Shown in pieces: positions 23,811 to 32,453 of a stretch of 64,000 bases of DNA. The stretch covers positions 98,467-162,466 of the forward strand of contig JBMDXQ010000119.1 of the NCBI GenBank assembly GCA_048594975.1, written 5' to 3'. The notes beneath the pieces are model-generated. The model was not told the DNA's origin and did not search any database. It saw nothing but the letters and a program-made list of their open reading frames with translations. The first letter of the stretch is position 1. Each line of letters begins with the position of its first letter. A program made the position numbers and the translations under genes. Source of the stretch: JBMDXB01 sp048594975. Its GTDB lineage: Bacteria; Acidobacteriota; Vicinamibacteria; Vicinamibacterales; 2-12-FULL-66-21.

Positions 23811-23831
23811 ATTGTTCGTGGCACGAACAAT
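23811..23831. promoter_or_regulatory. Perfect palindromic operator
   Basis: ATTGTTCGTG (23811-23820) and CACGAACAAT (23822-23831) are exact inverted copies around one central G. The length, symmetry and AT-rich ends fit a LacI- or GntR-type repressor site. Its place right after the promoter suggests repression relieved by a xylan-derived sugar. No regulator gene of these families was found in the window. Confidence 0.7.
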
Positions 23832-23850
23832 CTGAACGTGACGCCGGTCC

Positions 23851-24113
23851 TGCGCGCGGCGCCGTGCGCGGCAAGTGCAAGCGAGCGGACGCGAGCGCGC
23901 CACACGAGCGGAGTGGGGGGCGAGGGGCCCGCGAGGGAGCGTGTACGGGAGTCCAGGGGACGAAGTCCCCCGGTGCAGGCGGGTCCGCGGCGCGCGGCAC
24001 GTGCGACAAGAGCGAGCGAGCGGCGGCGAGCGCGCCACGCGAGCGGAGCGGGGCGTGGGGCCCCGCGAGTGAGCGTGTAAGGGGGTCCGGGGGACGACGT
24101 CCCCCGGTGTAGG
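23851..24113. repeat. Two tandem GC-rich repeats of about 125 bp, each ending in a hairpin
   Basis: Copy 1 (about 23851-23978) and copy 2 (about 23989-24113) share blocks such as GAGCGCGCCAC, CGAGCGGAG, GGGGCCC/CCCCGCGAG, GAGCGTGTA and CCCCCGGTG in the same order. Each ends in a dyad: GGGGAC/GTCCCC around 23956-23970 and CCGGGGGAC/GTCCCCCGG at 24087-24107. The second hairpin ends 16 bases before the start codon at 24124, so it could affect translation of the transporter. No open frame is convincing. Confidence 0.65.
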
Positions 24114-24123
24114 AAGGAGCCTC

Positions 24124-25518
24124 ATGACGAACGACGTCACCGGGACGACCGGCAAGGGCACCGCGTCAACCCAGAAGCTCTCGGTCGTCGAGAAGGTGGG
24201 CTACGGCCTCGGCGACATGGCCGCCAACTTCATCTTCCAGACGATGGTGATGTTCCAGTTGGCCTTCTACACGGACACCTTCGGCATCACCGCCGCCGCC
24301 GCCGGCACGCTGCTCGTCGTGGTGCGCGTCTGGGACGCGATCTTCGACCCGATGATGGGGGTCATTGCCGACAAGACCCGGACGCGCTGGGGCAAGTTCC
24401 GGCCCTGGGTGCTGTGGACGGCCGTGCCGTTCGGGATCATGGGGTTCCTCACCTTCGTCACGCCCGACCTGAGCCCCGCCGGCAAGCTCGCCTACGCCTA
24501 CGTCACCTACATCGTCCTGATGATGGTGTACTCGGCGAACAACCTCCCGTACTCCGCGCTCGGCGGAGTGATGTCGGGCGATCCGGCCGAGCGGACGAGC
24601 ATCTCGTCGTACCGGTTCGTGTTTGCCATGGCCTCGCAGCTGATCATCCAGGGACTGGCGCTGCCGATGGTCAACTACTTCGGGCAGGGCGACAGCGCGC
24701 GCGGCTACCAGTGGACGATGGCGATCTTCTCGGTGCTGGCCGTCATCTTCTTCTGCATCACCTTCGCCACGACGCGCGAGCGCATCCAGCCGGCCCCCGA
24801 CCAGAAGGCGACGATCGGGCAGCATTTCCGCGACCTGGGATCGAACGGCCCGTGGAGCGTGATGTTCGTCCTCACCCTGGTGCTCTTCATCACGCTCGCG
24901 ATGCGCGGCAGCACCGTCCTCTACTACTTCCGCTACTTCGTGCAGCGGGAGGACTTGTTCAGCATCTTCAACGTCGCCGGCACCGGGGCGACGATCATCG
25001 GCGTCATGCTGTCGAAGCCGCTCGCGGTGCGCTTCGGCAAGCGTGACGTGTTCAAGTGGGCGCTGGGCGGCACGGCGCTGCTCACCGCCGTCTTCTACGT
25101 GCTGCCGCCGGGAGCGACTACGCTGATGATCGTCACGGAAGCGTTCCGCCAGTTCGTCTACGGGTTCAGCATCCCGCTGCTGTGGGCGATGATGGGCGAC
25201 GTCGCCGACTTCTCGGAGTGGCGCAACCGCCGTCGCGCCACGGGCATCGTCTTCTCAGCAATCGTGTTCGCGCTGAAGGCGGGGCTCGGCTTCGGCGGCG
25301 CCATCGCCGGGTTCGTGCTCAGCGCGTACGGCTACGTGCCCAACGTCGCGCAGGGCGCCAGCGCGCTGCAGGGGATCGTGCTGATGATGAGCCTGTTCCC
25401 CGCCGCGCTCTTCGCCCTCTGCATGGCATGCCTGTTCTTCTACAGCATCGACAAGCCCACCGAGATCCGGATGGCGGGCGAGCTGGAGGAGCGGCGACGC
25501 GGGTTCGCGAGCGCGTGA
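24124..25518 (+). CDS. GPH-family sugar:cation symporter
   Basis: A 464-residue, about twelve-helix major facilitator of the glycoside-pentoside-hexuronide group. Typical features are KVGYGLGDMAANFIFQTMVM at the N-terminus, VVRVWDAIFDPMMGVIADKT followed by RTRWGKFRPWVLW in the loop between helices 2 and 3, NNLPYSALGGVMSGDPAERT, and WAMMGDVADFSEWRNRRRAT late in the protein. These transporters import beta-linked oligosaccharides with H+ or Na+. AGGAAGGAG precedes the ATG. It is followed by a secreted GH10 xylanase and a GH3 enzyme, so xylo-oligosaccharides are the likely cargo. The leader carries a promoter, an operator and a GC-rich repeat. Confidence 0.92.
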   Translation: MTNDVTGTTGKGTASTQKLSVVEKVGYGLGDMAANFIFQTMVMFQLAFYTDTFGITAAAAGTLLVVVRVWDAIFDPMMGVIADKTRTRWGKFRPWVLWTAVPFGIMGFLTFVTPDLSPAGKLAYAYVTYIVLMMVYSANNLPYSALGGVMSGDPAERTSISSYRFVFAMASQLIIQGLALPMVNYFGQGDSARGYQWTMAIFSVLAVIFFCITFATTRERIQPAPDQKATIGQHFRDLGSNGPWSVMFVLTLVLFITLAMRGSTVLYYFRYFVQREDLFSIFNVAGTGATIIGVMLSKPLAVRFGKRDVFKWALGGTALLTAVFYVLPPGATTLMIVTEAFRQFVYGFSIPLLWAMMGDVADFSEWRNRRRATGIVFSAIVFALKAGLGFGGAIAGFVLSAYGYVPNVAQGASALQGIVLMMSLFPAALFALCMACLFFYSIDKPTEIRMAGELEERRRGFASA

Positions 25519-25567
25519 CCCGGGCGGCAGGCGGCCGTGGCATTGATCCGAGCGGAGTCATCGAACC

Positions 25568-26710
25568 GTGCGTACCCGAGTCCTCCCGATCCTGTTGACC
25601 GGTGCCCTGCTGTCAATCGCCGCGCTGCCCGCGGTGCAGGATACGCCGGCCCTGAAGGCGGTCGCGGCGTCCGGACTGTTGATCGGCGCGGCGCTCAACC
25701 AGGCCCAGAGCGACGGTCAGGACGCGATCGCCGGCGCGCTCGTGGCGCGGCACTTCAACTCAATCACGCCCGAGAACCTCCTCAAGTGGGAAGAAGTGCA
25801 CCCGGAACCGAATCGCTACGATTTCCCGCCGGCCGACCGCTTCGTCGCCTACGGCGAGCGGCACGGCATGTTCGTCGTCGGCCACACCCTGCTGTGGCAC
25901 CAGCAGACACCAGCCTGGGTGTTCAGCGGCGCCGACGGAACGCCGCTCACGCGCGAGGCGCTGCTCGAGCGGCTGCGCACGCACATCGAGACCGTCGCCG
26001 GGCGATACCGTGGTCGCATCACGGGGTGGGACGTCGTCAACGAGGCGCTCCAGGAGGACGGCTCGCTGCGCAAGAGCAAGTGGCTGGAGATCATCGGCGA
26101 GGACTACATCGCCCGCGCGTTCGAGTTCGCGCAGAAGGCGGATCCAGGCGCCGAGCTCTATTACAACGACTACAACCTCTGGAAGCCGGAGAAGCTCGCC
26201 GGAGCGCTGCGCATCGTCAAGCAGCTGAAGGCGGAGGGGCTGAAGGTGGACGGCGTCGGCGAGCAGGGGCACTGGCTCATCTCGGGTCCGTCGACCGAGG
26301 AGATCGATCGCATGCTGGCTGAGATCGCCGCGTCCGGGCTGAAGGCGCACATCACCGAGCTCGACATCGATGTGCTGCCGCGCGAGGACGGGATGTACGG
26401 AGCGGACCTGAACGCCAGGGCGAAGTACCGCGCGGAGACGAACCTGTATCCGAACGGCTTGCCGCCCGACAAGCAGCAGGAGCTGGCGCGGCGCTACGCA
26501 GACATCTTCAGGACCTTCCTCAAGCACCGCGGCACCGTGGCCCGCGTGACGTTCTGGGGCGTCACGGACCGCACGACGTGGCTGCACAACTTCCCCGTCC
26601 CCGGGCGGCTGAACCATCCGCTGCTCTGGGACCGGGAGGGCAAGCCGAAGCCGGCATTCGACGCCGTCGTCCGGGTCCTGCAGGAGGCCGGGAAGCGGGG
26701 TACGAAATGA
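25568..26710 (+). CDS. Endo-1,4-beta-xylanase, GH10, secreted
   Basis: A 380-residue enzyme with a signal peptide (ILLTGALLSIAALPAVQ). The GH10 barrel contains SITPENLLKWEEVHPEPNRY, GHTLLWHQQTPAW, GWDVVNEAL with the acid/base Glu159, YYNDYN, VGEQGHW (most homologues have GMQGHW) and HITELDIDV with the nucleophile Glu264, then FWGVTD. All catalytic residues are present. It cuts the xylan backbone in the periplasm or outside the cell. Its stop overlaps the GH3 start (ATGA), so the two are translationally coupled. Confidence 0.96.
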   Translation: MRTRVLPILLTGALLSIAALPAVQDTPALKAVAASGLLIGAALNQAQSDGQDAIAGALVARHFNSITPENLLKWEEVHPEPNRYDFPPADRFVAYGERHGMFVVGHTLLWHQQTPAWVFSGADGTPLTREALLERLRTHIETVAGRYRGRITGWDVVNEALQEDGSLRKSKWLEIIGEDYIARAFEFAQKADPGAELYYNDYNLWKPEKLAGALRIVKQLKAEGLKVDGVGEQGHWLISGPSTEEIDRMLAEIAASGLKAHITELDIDVLPREDGMYGADLNARAKYRAETNLYPNGLPPDKQQELARRYADIFRTFLKHRGTVARVTFWGVTDRTTWLHNFPVPGRLNHPLLWDREGKPKPAFDAVVRVLQEAGKRGTK

Positions 26711-29055
26711 GCGCCGGGGCCGGCACGCCGGGGTATCGCGATCGGGCGCGCCCGATAGACGAGCGCGTGGCCGACCTGCTGTCGCGCATGACGCTCGAGG
26801 AGAAGGTCGCGCAGATGATCGGCATCTGGCGGCAGAAGGACGATGCGCTGGTCGACGGACAGGGGCGCTTCGACGAGACGAAGGCGCGGGCGCGCTTCGG
26901 CGACGGCCACGGCATCGGGCAGATCGGCCGGCCGAGCGACGCCGGTGGCGGGCTGGGCGCGCGCCGGAACGCCGAGCTCACCAACACCATCCAGCGCTTC
27001 TTCATGGAGCACACGCGGCTCGGCATCCCGGTCATCTTCCACGAGGAGTGCCTGCACGGCCAGGCGGCGCCCGAGGGCACGAGCTTCCCGCAGCCGATCG
27101 GGCTGGCGGCGACCTTCGATCCGGATCTCGTGGAACGGCTCTATGCGATGACGGCGGCCGAGGCGCGGGCGCGCGGCACGCACCAGGCGCTCACGCCGGT
27201 GGTGGACGTGGCGCGCGATCCGCGGTGGGGCCGCGTCGAGGAGACCTTCGGCGAGGACCCCTACCTCGTCGCGCGTATGGGCGTTGCCGCGGTGCGCGGC
27301 TTCCAGGGTGACGCCACCTTCCGCGACACGAAGCACGTCATCGCGACGATGAAGCACTTCGCCGCGCACGGGCAGCCGGAATCGGGCAACAACTGCGCCC
27401 CTGCGAACGTCTCGATGCGGATCCTGCGTGAGGTCTTCCTGTCGACGTTCAAGGCCGCGATCCAGGAGGGGGGTGCGCTCAGCGTGATGCCGTCATACAA
27501 CGAGATCGACGGCGTCCCCTCGCACGCGAACCGCTGGTTGCTGCAGCAGGTGCTGCGGGACGAGTGGGGCTTTCGCGGGTTCACCGTCTCGGATTACTTT
27601 GCCATCCGCGAGCTGTGCGAGCGGCCGGAGCTGTACGGGCACCACCTCGCGCGCGATCGGAAGGAAGCGGCGGCGATGGCGGCGCTGTCGGGCGTCGACA
27701 TCGAGCTGCCGGACCCCGACTGCTATCCCTTCCTGGTCGAGCTGGTGCGCGAGGGCACGCTCGACGAGTCCCTCATCGACGAGCGCGTCAGGCCGATGCT
27801 GCGCGCCAAGTTCCAGCTCGGGCTGTTCGACGACCCCTACGTCGATCCGGATGCGGCCGAGCGGGTCGTCCGCGAGCCGTGGCACCGCGAGCTGGCGCTC
27901 GAGGCGGCACGGAAGACGATCACGCTGCTCAAGAACGCCGGCGGGCTGCTGCCGCTCGATCCGGCAACCATCAAGACGATCGCCGTCATCGGACCAAACG
28001 CCGACCGGGAGATGCTCGGCGGCTACAGCGGCAAGCCGCTCCACTCGAGCACGGTGCTCCAGGGCATCAAGGCCCGGGTGCCTGCCGGCGTCGAGGTGCT
28101 CTACCACGAGGGCTGCAAGATCACGATCGGCGGCTCGTGGGCAGAGGACGCGGTCATCCCGAGCGATCCCGGCGAGGACCGCCTGATGATCAAGGAGGCG
28201 CTGACGGTCGCATCGCGCGCCGACGTCATCGTCCTCGCGATCGGTGACAACGAGCAGACGTCGCGCGAGGCCTGGATGGGCAACCACCTCGGCGATCGCA
28301 CCAGCCTCGACCTCGTCGGGCGGCAGGACGAGCTCGTGGACGCGATGGCTGCCACGGGCAAGCCGATCGTCGCGCTCTTGTTCAGCGGCCGCCCCGCCTC
28401 AGTGAGAAACCTCGTCGAGAAGGCGGGTGCCATCCTGGAGCTGTGGTACCTGGGGCAGGAAAGCGGGCGGGCGATCGCCGACGTCGTGTTCGGCGACGTC
28501 AACCCCGGCGGGAAGCTGCCGATTACTATTCCCCGTTCCGTCGGGCACCTCCCGGCTTTCTACAACTACAAGCCGTCGGCGCGGCGCGGCTACCTGTTCG
28601 ACGAGGCCGATGCGCTGTTTGGTTTCGGCTACGGGCTGAGCTACACGACCTTCGAGATAGCGAACGTCAGGGTGGAACAGGCGGAGATCAATCCGGACCA
28701 GTCCACCCGCGTCCTCGCCGACGTGACCAACACCGGGACACGCGCCGGCGACGAGGTCGTGCAGCTCTACGTGCGCGACCTGGTAAGCACCGTCACCCGG
28801 CCGGTCAAGGAGCTGAAAGGCTTCAGGCGACTGTCGCTGAAACCGGGCGAGCGGACGACCGTTGCCTTCGACGTCACCCCCGACCGCCTGGCGATGTACG
28901 ACATCGATATGCAGTACCGGGTCGAACCGGGAGAGTTCCGGCTGATGGTCGGCAGCTCGTCGCGCGACCAGGACCTCCAGCCGGTCACGCTGCGCGTGCG
29001 AGGCGACGAGGGGGTTGCCGCCCGGTGGCGTCAGGTCCCCGGGCGGAAGGGATAG
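26707..29055 (+). CDS. GH3 beta-xylosidase/beta-glucosidase, apparently cytoplasmic
   Basis: A 782-residue GH3 enzyme. Domain 1 has LLSRMTLEEKVAQMIG, PVVDVARDPRWGRVEETFGE, TMKHFAAHG (216-217 Lys-His) and GFTVSDYFAI with the nucleophile Asp296. The alpha/beta sandwich begins around TIKTIAVIGPNAD, and a fibronectin-III-like domain (ADVTNTGTRAGDEVVQLYVR, KELKGFRRLSLKPGERTTV) closes the protein. No signal peptide is present, unlike the upstream xylanase, so it probably acts in the cytosol on imported oligomers. The start is set by the ATGA overlap with the xylanase stop. The last 25 bases overlap the convergent beta-helix gene. Confidence 0.92.
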   Translation: MSAGAGTPGYRDRARPIDERVADLLSRMTLEEKVAQMIGIWRQKDDALVDGQGRFDETKARARFGDGHGIGQIGRPSDAGGGLGARRNAELTNTIQRFFMEHTRLGIPVIFHEECLHGQAAPEGTSFPQPIGLAATFDPDLVERLYAMTAAEARARGTHQALTPVVDVARDPRWGRVEETFGEDPYLVARMGVAAVRGFQGDATFRDTKHVIATMKHFAAHGQPESGNNCAPANVSMRILREVFLSTFKAAIQEGGALSVMPSYNEIDGVPSHANRWLLQQVLRDEWGFRGFTVSDYFAIRELCERPELYGHHLARDRKEAAAMAALSGVDIELPDPDCYPFLVELVREGTLDESLIDERVRPMLRAKFQLGLFDDPYVDPDAAERVVREPWHRELALEAARKTITLLKNAGGLLPLDPATIKTIAVIGPNADREMLGGYSGKPLHSSTVLQGIKARVPAGVEVLYHEGCKITIGGSWAEDAVIPSDPGEDRLMIKEALTVASRADVIVLAIGDNEQTSREAWMGNHLGDRTSLDLVGRQDELVDAMAATGKPIVALLFSGRPASVRNLVEKAGAILELWYLGQESGRAIADVVFGDVNPGGKLPITIPRSVGHLPAFYNYKPSARRGYLFDEADALFGFGYGLSYTTFEIANVRVEQAEINPDQSTRVLADVTNTGTRAGDEVVQLYVRDLVSTVTRPVKELKGFRRLSLKPGERTTVAFDVTPDRLAMYDIDMQYRVEPGEFRLMVGSSSRDQDLQPVTLRVRGDEGVAARWRQVPGRKG

Positions 29056-30866
29056 GCGCCAGGGGTCCGCGCGTCCTGCTCGCTCCAGCCGAGCAGCTTG
29101 AGCACGTCGGCGGGCACCTTCGCCACAGGCGTAGCAGGCGCAGGCGGCCTGACCAGCTGGTAGTGTCCGAGTTCGGGGCTCCTGAAGATGGAGCGCGGCG
29201 TCGCCTGGATCTCCCGTCCTGCCGCCTCGAACCCCGGCGCCGCCTTGCGGAACGCGTCCAGCGACTCGATCGAGGTGAGGCAGGTGTCGGTCGCCGCCGG
29301 GCTCCAGGTGATGAGCGGCGTGCCGGCGAGCGCGGCGGGCCGGACGTAGACGTTGCCGTTCACTTCCTTCGCCTGCGGCCGCGGCAGCTTCTCGCAGAGC
29401 GGCCTCGGCTGCTCGAAGCGCAGTAATGGCCGGCGGTAGGACTCGCCGGCGACGATCAGGTTGTTCACGAACGCGTGCCCCTCACGCTCCTCGACGCCCG
29501 GGCCGGTCGCCGGGTGCCAGCCGAACAGGTCCCCGCTCGCGCTGCGCGGGTTGCGCTCGAAGGAGGCGGGCGTGTCCACGAACGTGTTGTGGTAGGCGCG
29601 CAGGTCCGCGGAGTTGAGCACGCGAATCCCCTTGTCGTTGCGCACGAACACGTTGCCGGCGACGATCGCGCCGCGCGAGATCTCGAAGAAGAAACCGTCG
29701 ATCGTCCCCTCGATCCAGTTGTTCACGAACACGGCGTCGCGATCGCCGACGTCGTACCAGATGCCGTTCGAATACGGGTGCTCGATCACCAGGTTGTCGC
29801 GGCAGGTGACGCGGCGCGACTGGTTGAAGATCTTCACCGCCGCCGGGTAGTAGCCGGTGAGCTGCTCGACGTTGTTGCGCCGGATGACGTTCTTCTCCAG
29901 CAGGACGTCGGCCGAGCCGATGACGTAGATGCCCTCCGTCCCCGTGTCGCTGATCAGCGAGTTGCGGATGACGAGCCCGTCGCCGCGGAAGTAGCCGGCC
30001 ACGCGCGAGGTGTACGAAATGGTCACGTGCTCGAGGACCGTGCCGACCACCTCCTTGCCGAAGGTTGCCGGATCGGACGGCCCGACGGGCTCGTCGGTGG
30101 GCTCGTCGGCCGAGGTGAACTGCTTCTTCCCCTCGACCTCGAGCGCCCGGTAGGCGTACTGGGTGAACGTGATGCCCCGGATGATCGGTCCCTTCCGATC
30201 GTTCGTCTTGCCGTGCACTATCCGGCTGGTGCGCACCAGCGCGCTGTCGTGCGCGGTGATCTCCACCAGCTTGTTCGCCGGATCGACGCCGATGTAGACC
30301 TGCTGCTTCTCGTAGTCGATGTAGTACGAGTGCGCGTCGAGTTCGCCTTCCCAGCCGACCGACTTGAGCAGCTCGCCGTCGACGAACACCATGTCGTTGT
30401 TGAAGCGGTGCAACGGCGTCCGCATCCCCTCGCGGTCGCGCTGCCACCAGCCGAGCGGCTTGGCCGGGAACAGCCGCGTCCACGCCGTCTTCCAGACGTC
30501 GCCGCGCAGCCGCTGCCACGTATCGGCGACCTGCGTCCCCTTGAGGATCGGCCGCTCGCTGGCGTACGGCTGCAGCGTGATCCCCTGGTTGAGCAGCAGG
30601 CTGCCGGTGCGGTACTCGCCGCCGCGAAGCACGATCGCGTCGCCGGTCACGACCTTGGCGATCGCCGTTTCGAGCGAGGTCGGTTGCGCGAGCGTGCCGG
30701 GGGCCTCGGCCTTGCCGTCGGGTGCGACGTAGTACACGTGCACGGCCTTCGGGACCTCGTAAGTCTGGTCGATCGGACCATACGGCCCGCCGGAAGGCTG
30801 CGCCTGGGTGTGCGCGGCGGCGAGGAGGAAGCCGCAGATGACGAAGCAGATCTTCGCGAGACGCAT
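29031..30866 (-). CDS. Secreted right-handed beta-helix protein
   Basis: A 611-residue protein with a signal peptide (KICFVICGFLLAAAHTQAQ) and a DUF1565-like opening (VYYVAPDGKAEAPGTLAQPT). The middle shows repeated short strands of a parallel beta-helix: HVTISYTSRVAGYFRGDGLV, IRNSLISDTGTEGIYVIGSA, DVLLEKNVIRRNNVEQLT, GIWYDVGDRDAVFVNNWIEG and GIRVLNSADLRAYHNTF. Such proteins are often polysaccharide lyases or glycosidases; no catalytic residues can be named safely. GGACAGGAC precedes the ATG. It overlaps the end of the GH3 gene tail-to-tail by 25 bases. Confidence 0.8.
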   Translation of the reverse strand: MRLAKICFVICGFLLAAAHTQAQPSGGPYGPIDQTYEVPKAVHVYYVAPDGKAEAPGTLAQPTSLETAIAKVVTGDAIVLRGGEYRTGSLLLNQGITLQPYASERPILKGTQVADTWQRLRGDVWKTAWTRLFPAKPLGWWQRDREGMRTPLHRFNNDMVFVDGELLKSVGWEGELDAHSYYIDYEKQQVYIGVDPANKLVEITAHDSALVRTSRIVHGKTNDRKGPIIRGITFTQYAYRALEVEGKKQFTSADEPTDEPVGPSDPATFGKEVVGTVLEHVTISYTSRVAGYFRGDGLVIRNSLISDTGTEGIYVIGSADVLLEKNVIRRNNVEQLTGYYPAAVKIFNQSRRVTCRDNLVIEHPYSNGIWYDVGDRDAVFVNNWIEGTIDGFFFEISRGAIVAGNVFVRNDKGIRVLNSADLRAYHNTFVDTPASFERNPRSASGDLFGWHPATGPGVEEREGHAFVNNLIVAGESYRRPLLRFEQPRPLCEKLPRPQAKEVNGNVYVRPAALAGTPLITWSPAATDTCLTSIESLDAFRKAAPGFEAAGREIQATPRSIFRSPELGHYQLVRPPAPATPVAKVPADVLKLLGWSEQDARTPGAYPFRPGT

Positions 30867-30989
30867 GTCCTGTCCTCTGGGATCCGGGAGTCAGGCCAAT
30901 GATATGCGATACGCCGCGGATGGCGCGGAGCACGGCCAGCCGCGGGTGAAGGTCAGCCGCGGATGACGGCGATGAACGTCAGCCGCGGA

Positions 30990-31745
30990 TCACTTCTTCG
31001 CGAACATCGCGTCGTCGATCGGCACGTTGTGCTCGACCGACGTGAAGAGCAGCTTCAGGGACTGCATCGGGTTGGAGTTCTCGATCCGGAACGGCACCTT
31101 CACGCCGTCCACCGTCCGGTAGTCCGAAAGCTCGCTGGTCTGCTCGATTGGGCCGCTGGCCTGTGGCGAGTCGATGGTCGTGACGGTGCGCGCCACCAGG
31201 TAGGTCTCCGGATCGAGGAACATCCGCACTACCGACCCGCTCTTCGGCGTCAGGAGCAGGACGATCACATCCTTGCCGGCGAGTTTCTGGTCGGGAACCA
31301 GTTCGAGCTTCATACCGGCGTCCTTGTAGTGCAGCAGCGCGTTCGGGAATGCCGCGTTGCGCATGTTCTCGAGCTGGTTGCCGGTGATCTCGGTATCTCC
31401 CTGCATCGAGTTCAGGAGGTAGCCGGTCGTTCCGTCGAAGCGCTGTTCTATCAGGATTTCGCCGGCGCCCATGGCGGCGAGATCCAGCTTCATCGAGACG
31501 CGTGTCTTGTTCGGCGCCTTGGTGAACACTTCGAGCGGGCCCGAGACGTCTCCACCGGGTGTGGAGACCGTAACGGTTCCCTTCGCATGACGGGACGTGA
31601 GCTTGCCGAGCGCCTCGCGTCCGCCAACGGCCGAGAGGTGCTTTTCGACCACTTCATCAGCCATCTGCGCCGAAGCGGCGCCCGCAGAAACGAGGACCGC
31701 GAGTACCGAGGCGAGGACCGTCAGCGGGGGTCTGCTGGTGCACAT
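30990..31745 (-). CDS. Secreted LolA/outer-membrane-lipoprotein-sorting-like protein
   Basis: A 251-residue protein with a signal peptide (LTVLASVLAVLVSAGAASAQ). The mature part has VVEKHLSAVGGREALGKLTS, then strands GPLEVFTKAPNKTRVSMKLD, EQRFDGTTGYLLNS and LVPDQKLAGKDVIVLLLTPK, and SDYRTVDGVKVPFRIEN. This resembles the half-barrel of LolA/LolB-like and DUF4292-like proteins common in Acidobacteria; whether it moves lipoproteins is unknown. It lies 123 bases upstream of the beta-helix gene on the same strand. Confidence 0.65.
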   Translation of the reverse strand: MCTSRPPLTVLASVLAVLVSAGAASAQMADEVVEKHLSAVGGREALGKLTSRHAKGTVTVSTPGGDVSGPLEVFTKAPNKTRVSMKLDLAAMGAGEILIEQRFDGTTGYLLNSMQGDTEITGNQLENMRNAAFPNALLHYKDAGMKLELVPDQKLAGKDVIVLLLTPKSGSVVRMFLDPETYLVARTVTTIDSPQASGPIEQTSELSDYRTVDGVKVPFRIENSNPMQSLKLLFTSVEHNVPIDDAMFAKK

Positions 31746-31815
31746 GGCGGCATTTTACCTGCCTGCCGCCCGGGCATTCGGATTCGTGTTTCCGTGAGCG
31801 GGAGTCGGAGGCTGC

Positions 31816-32012
31816 TCACCGCAACACCCAATGGGCGCCGACGACCACCATCGCGGCGTTAACGCCGAGGTTCTCGCCCTGCGTGCCGGCATTGGAGACG
31901 TGGTGATTGCGGAACTCCAGCATGAGCCCGGGCCCCCGACGGGTGATGCGCTTGATTCCCACTCCCCACACCACCTGAAAGTTCCAGATTCGCTCCAACT
32001 CTGGCGCCTCGA
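31816..32012 (-). pseudogene. C-terminal remnant of PagL-like acyloxyacyl hydrolase
   Basis: The minus-strand frame ending at 31816 reads LEAPELERIWNFQVVWGVGI, then GPGLMLEFRNHHVSNAGTQG and ENLGVNAAMVVVGAHWVLR. The HHxSNAG...N.G.N pattern is that of lipid A 3-O-deacylase (PagL)-related outer membrane barrels, including the catalytic His-Ser region. Only about the last 65 codons remain and no start codon is credible. The homology stops at about 32012, where an unrelated plus-strand remnant begins. Confidence 0.5.
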
Positions 32013-32397
32013 GCGTTCGGCAAGCACGATCAGTTCTTTGTCTCCGAGGCGTTCGGCGGCGCGGCCAACGCGAGCGCGGTCTCCTCGTAACAGATCACGG
32101 GCAGCGCGGCGCTGGCGTTGGTCAGCCCGAGCGTGCCGACTACGGAGACCGCCGCGTGCTGTGTCACGGTGTCGGGAGACGGCCGGTTTCTCTACACGAC
32201 GAATGCCGGGAGCGGCACCGTCAGCGGCTTCAGGATTCGTCCGGACGCAACGATCGCGCTGCTCGACGCGAACGGCGTCACCGGGGCGACCGGGGCGGGG
32301 GTGACCGATGTCACGCTGACCGGGAATGGCCGGTATCTTTACGCGCTTCGCTCGGGCGCGGGCGCAATTGCCGCGTTTCGTGTTGAAGATCATGGCG
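32013..32397 (+). pseudogene. Fragment of lactonase/YncE-type beta-propeller with internal stop
   Basis: From 32013 the plus strand reads AFGKHDQFFVSEAFGGAANA SAVSS, then a TAA at 32088-32090, then QITGSAALALVSPSVPTTET, SGDGRFLYTTNAGSGTVSGF and LTGNGRYLYALRSGAGAIAA in the same frame. These are consecutive blades of a 7-bladed lactonase/YncE-like propeller. Both ends are missing and the TAA interrupts the frame, so the copy is dead. It ends close to the stop of the convergent propeller gene at 32454. Confidence 0.65.
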
Positions 32398-32453
32398 CGT
32401 GGCGGCGCTCGGATCGATTGCTCTTGCACCTGGTGCCAATGGAGCAACCCTTG

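Noticed and set aside
23851..24113. Short Arg/Gly/Ala-rich open frames in the tandem repeat
   Set aside because: Open in several frames only because the repeat is extremely GC-rich and low in stop codons; no start signals.
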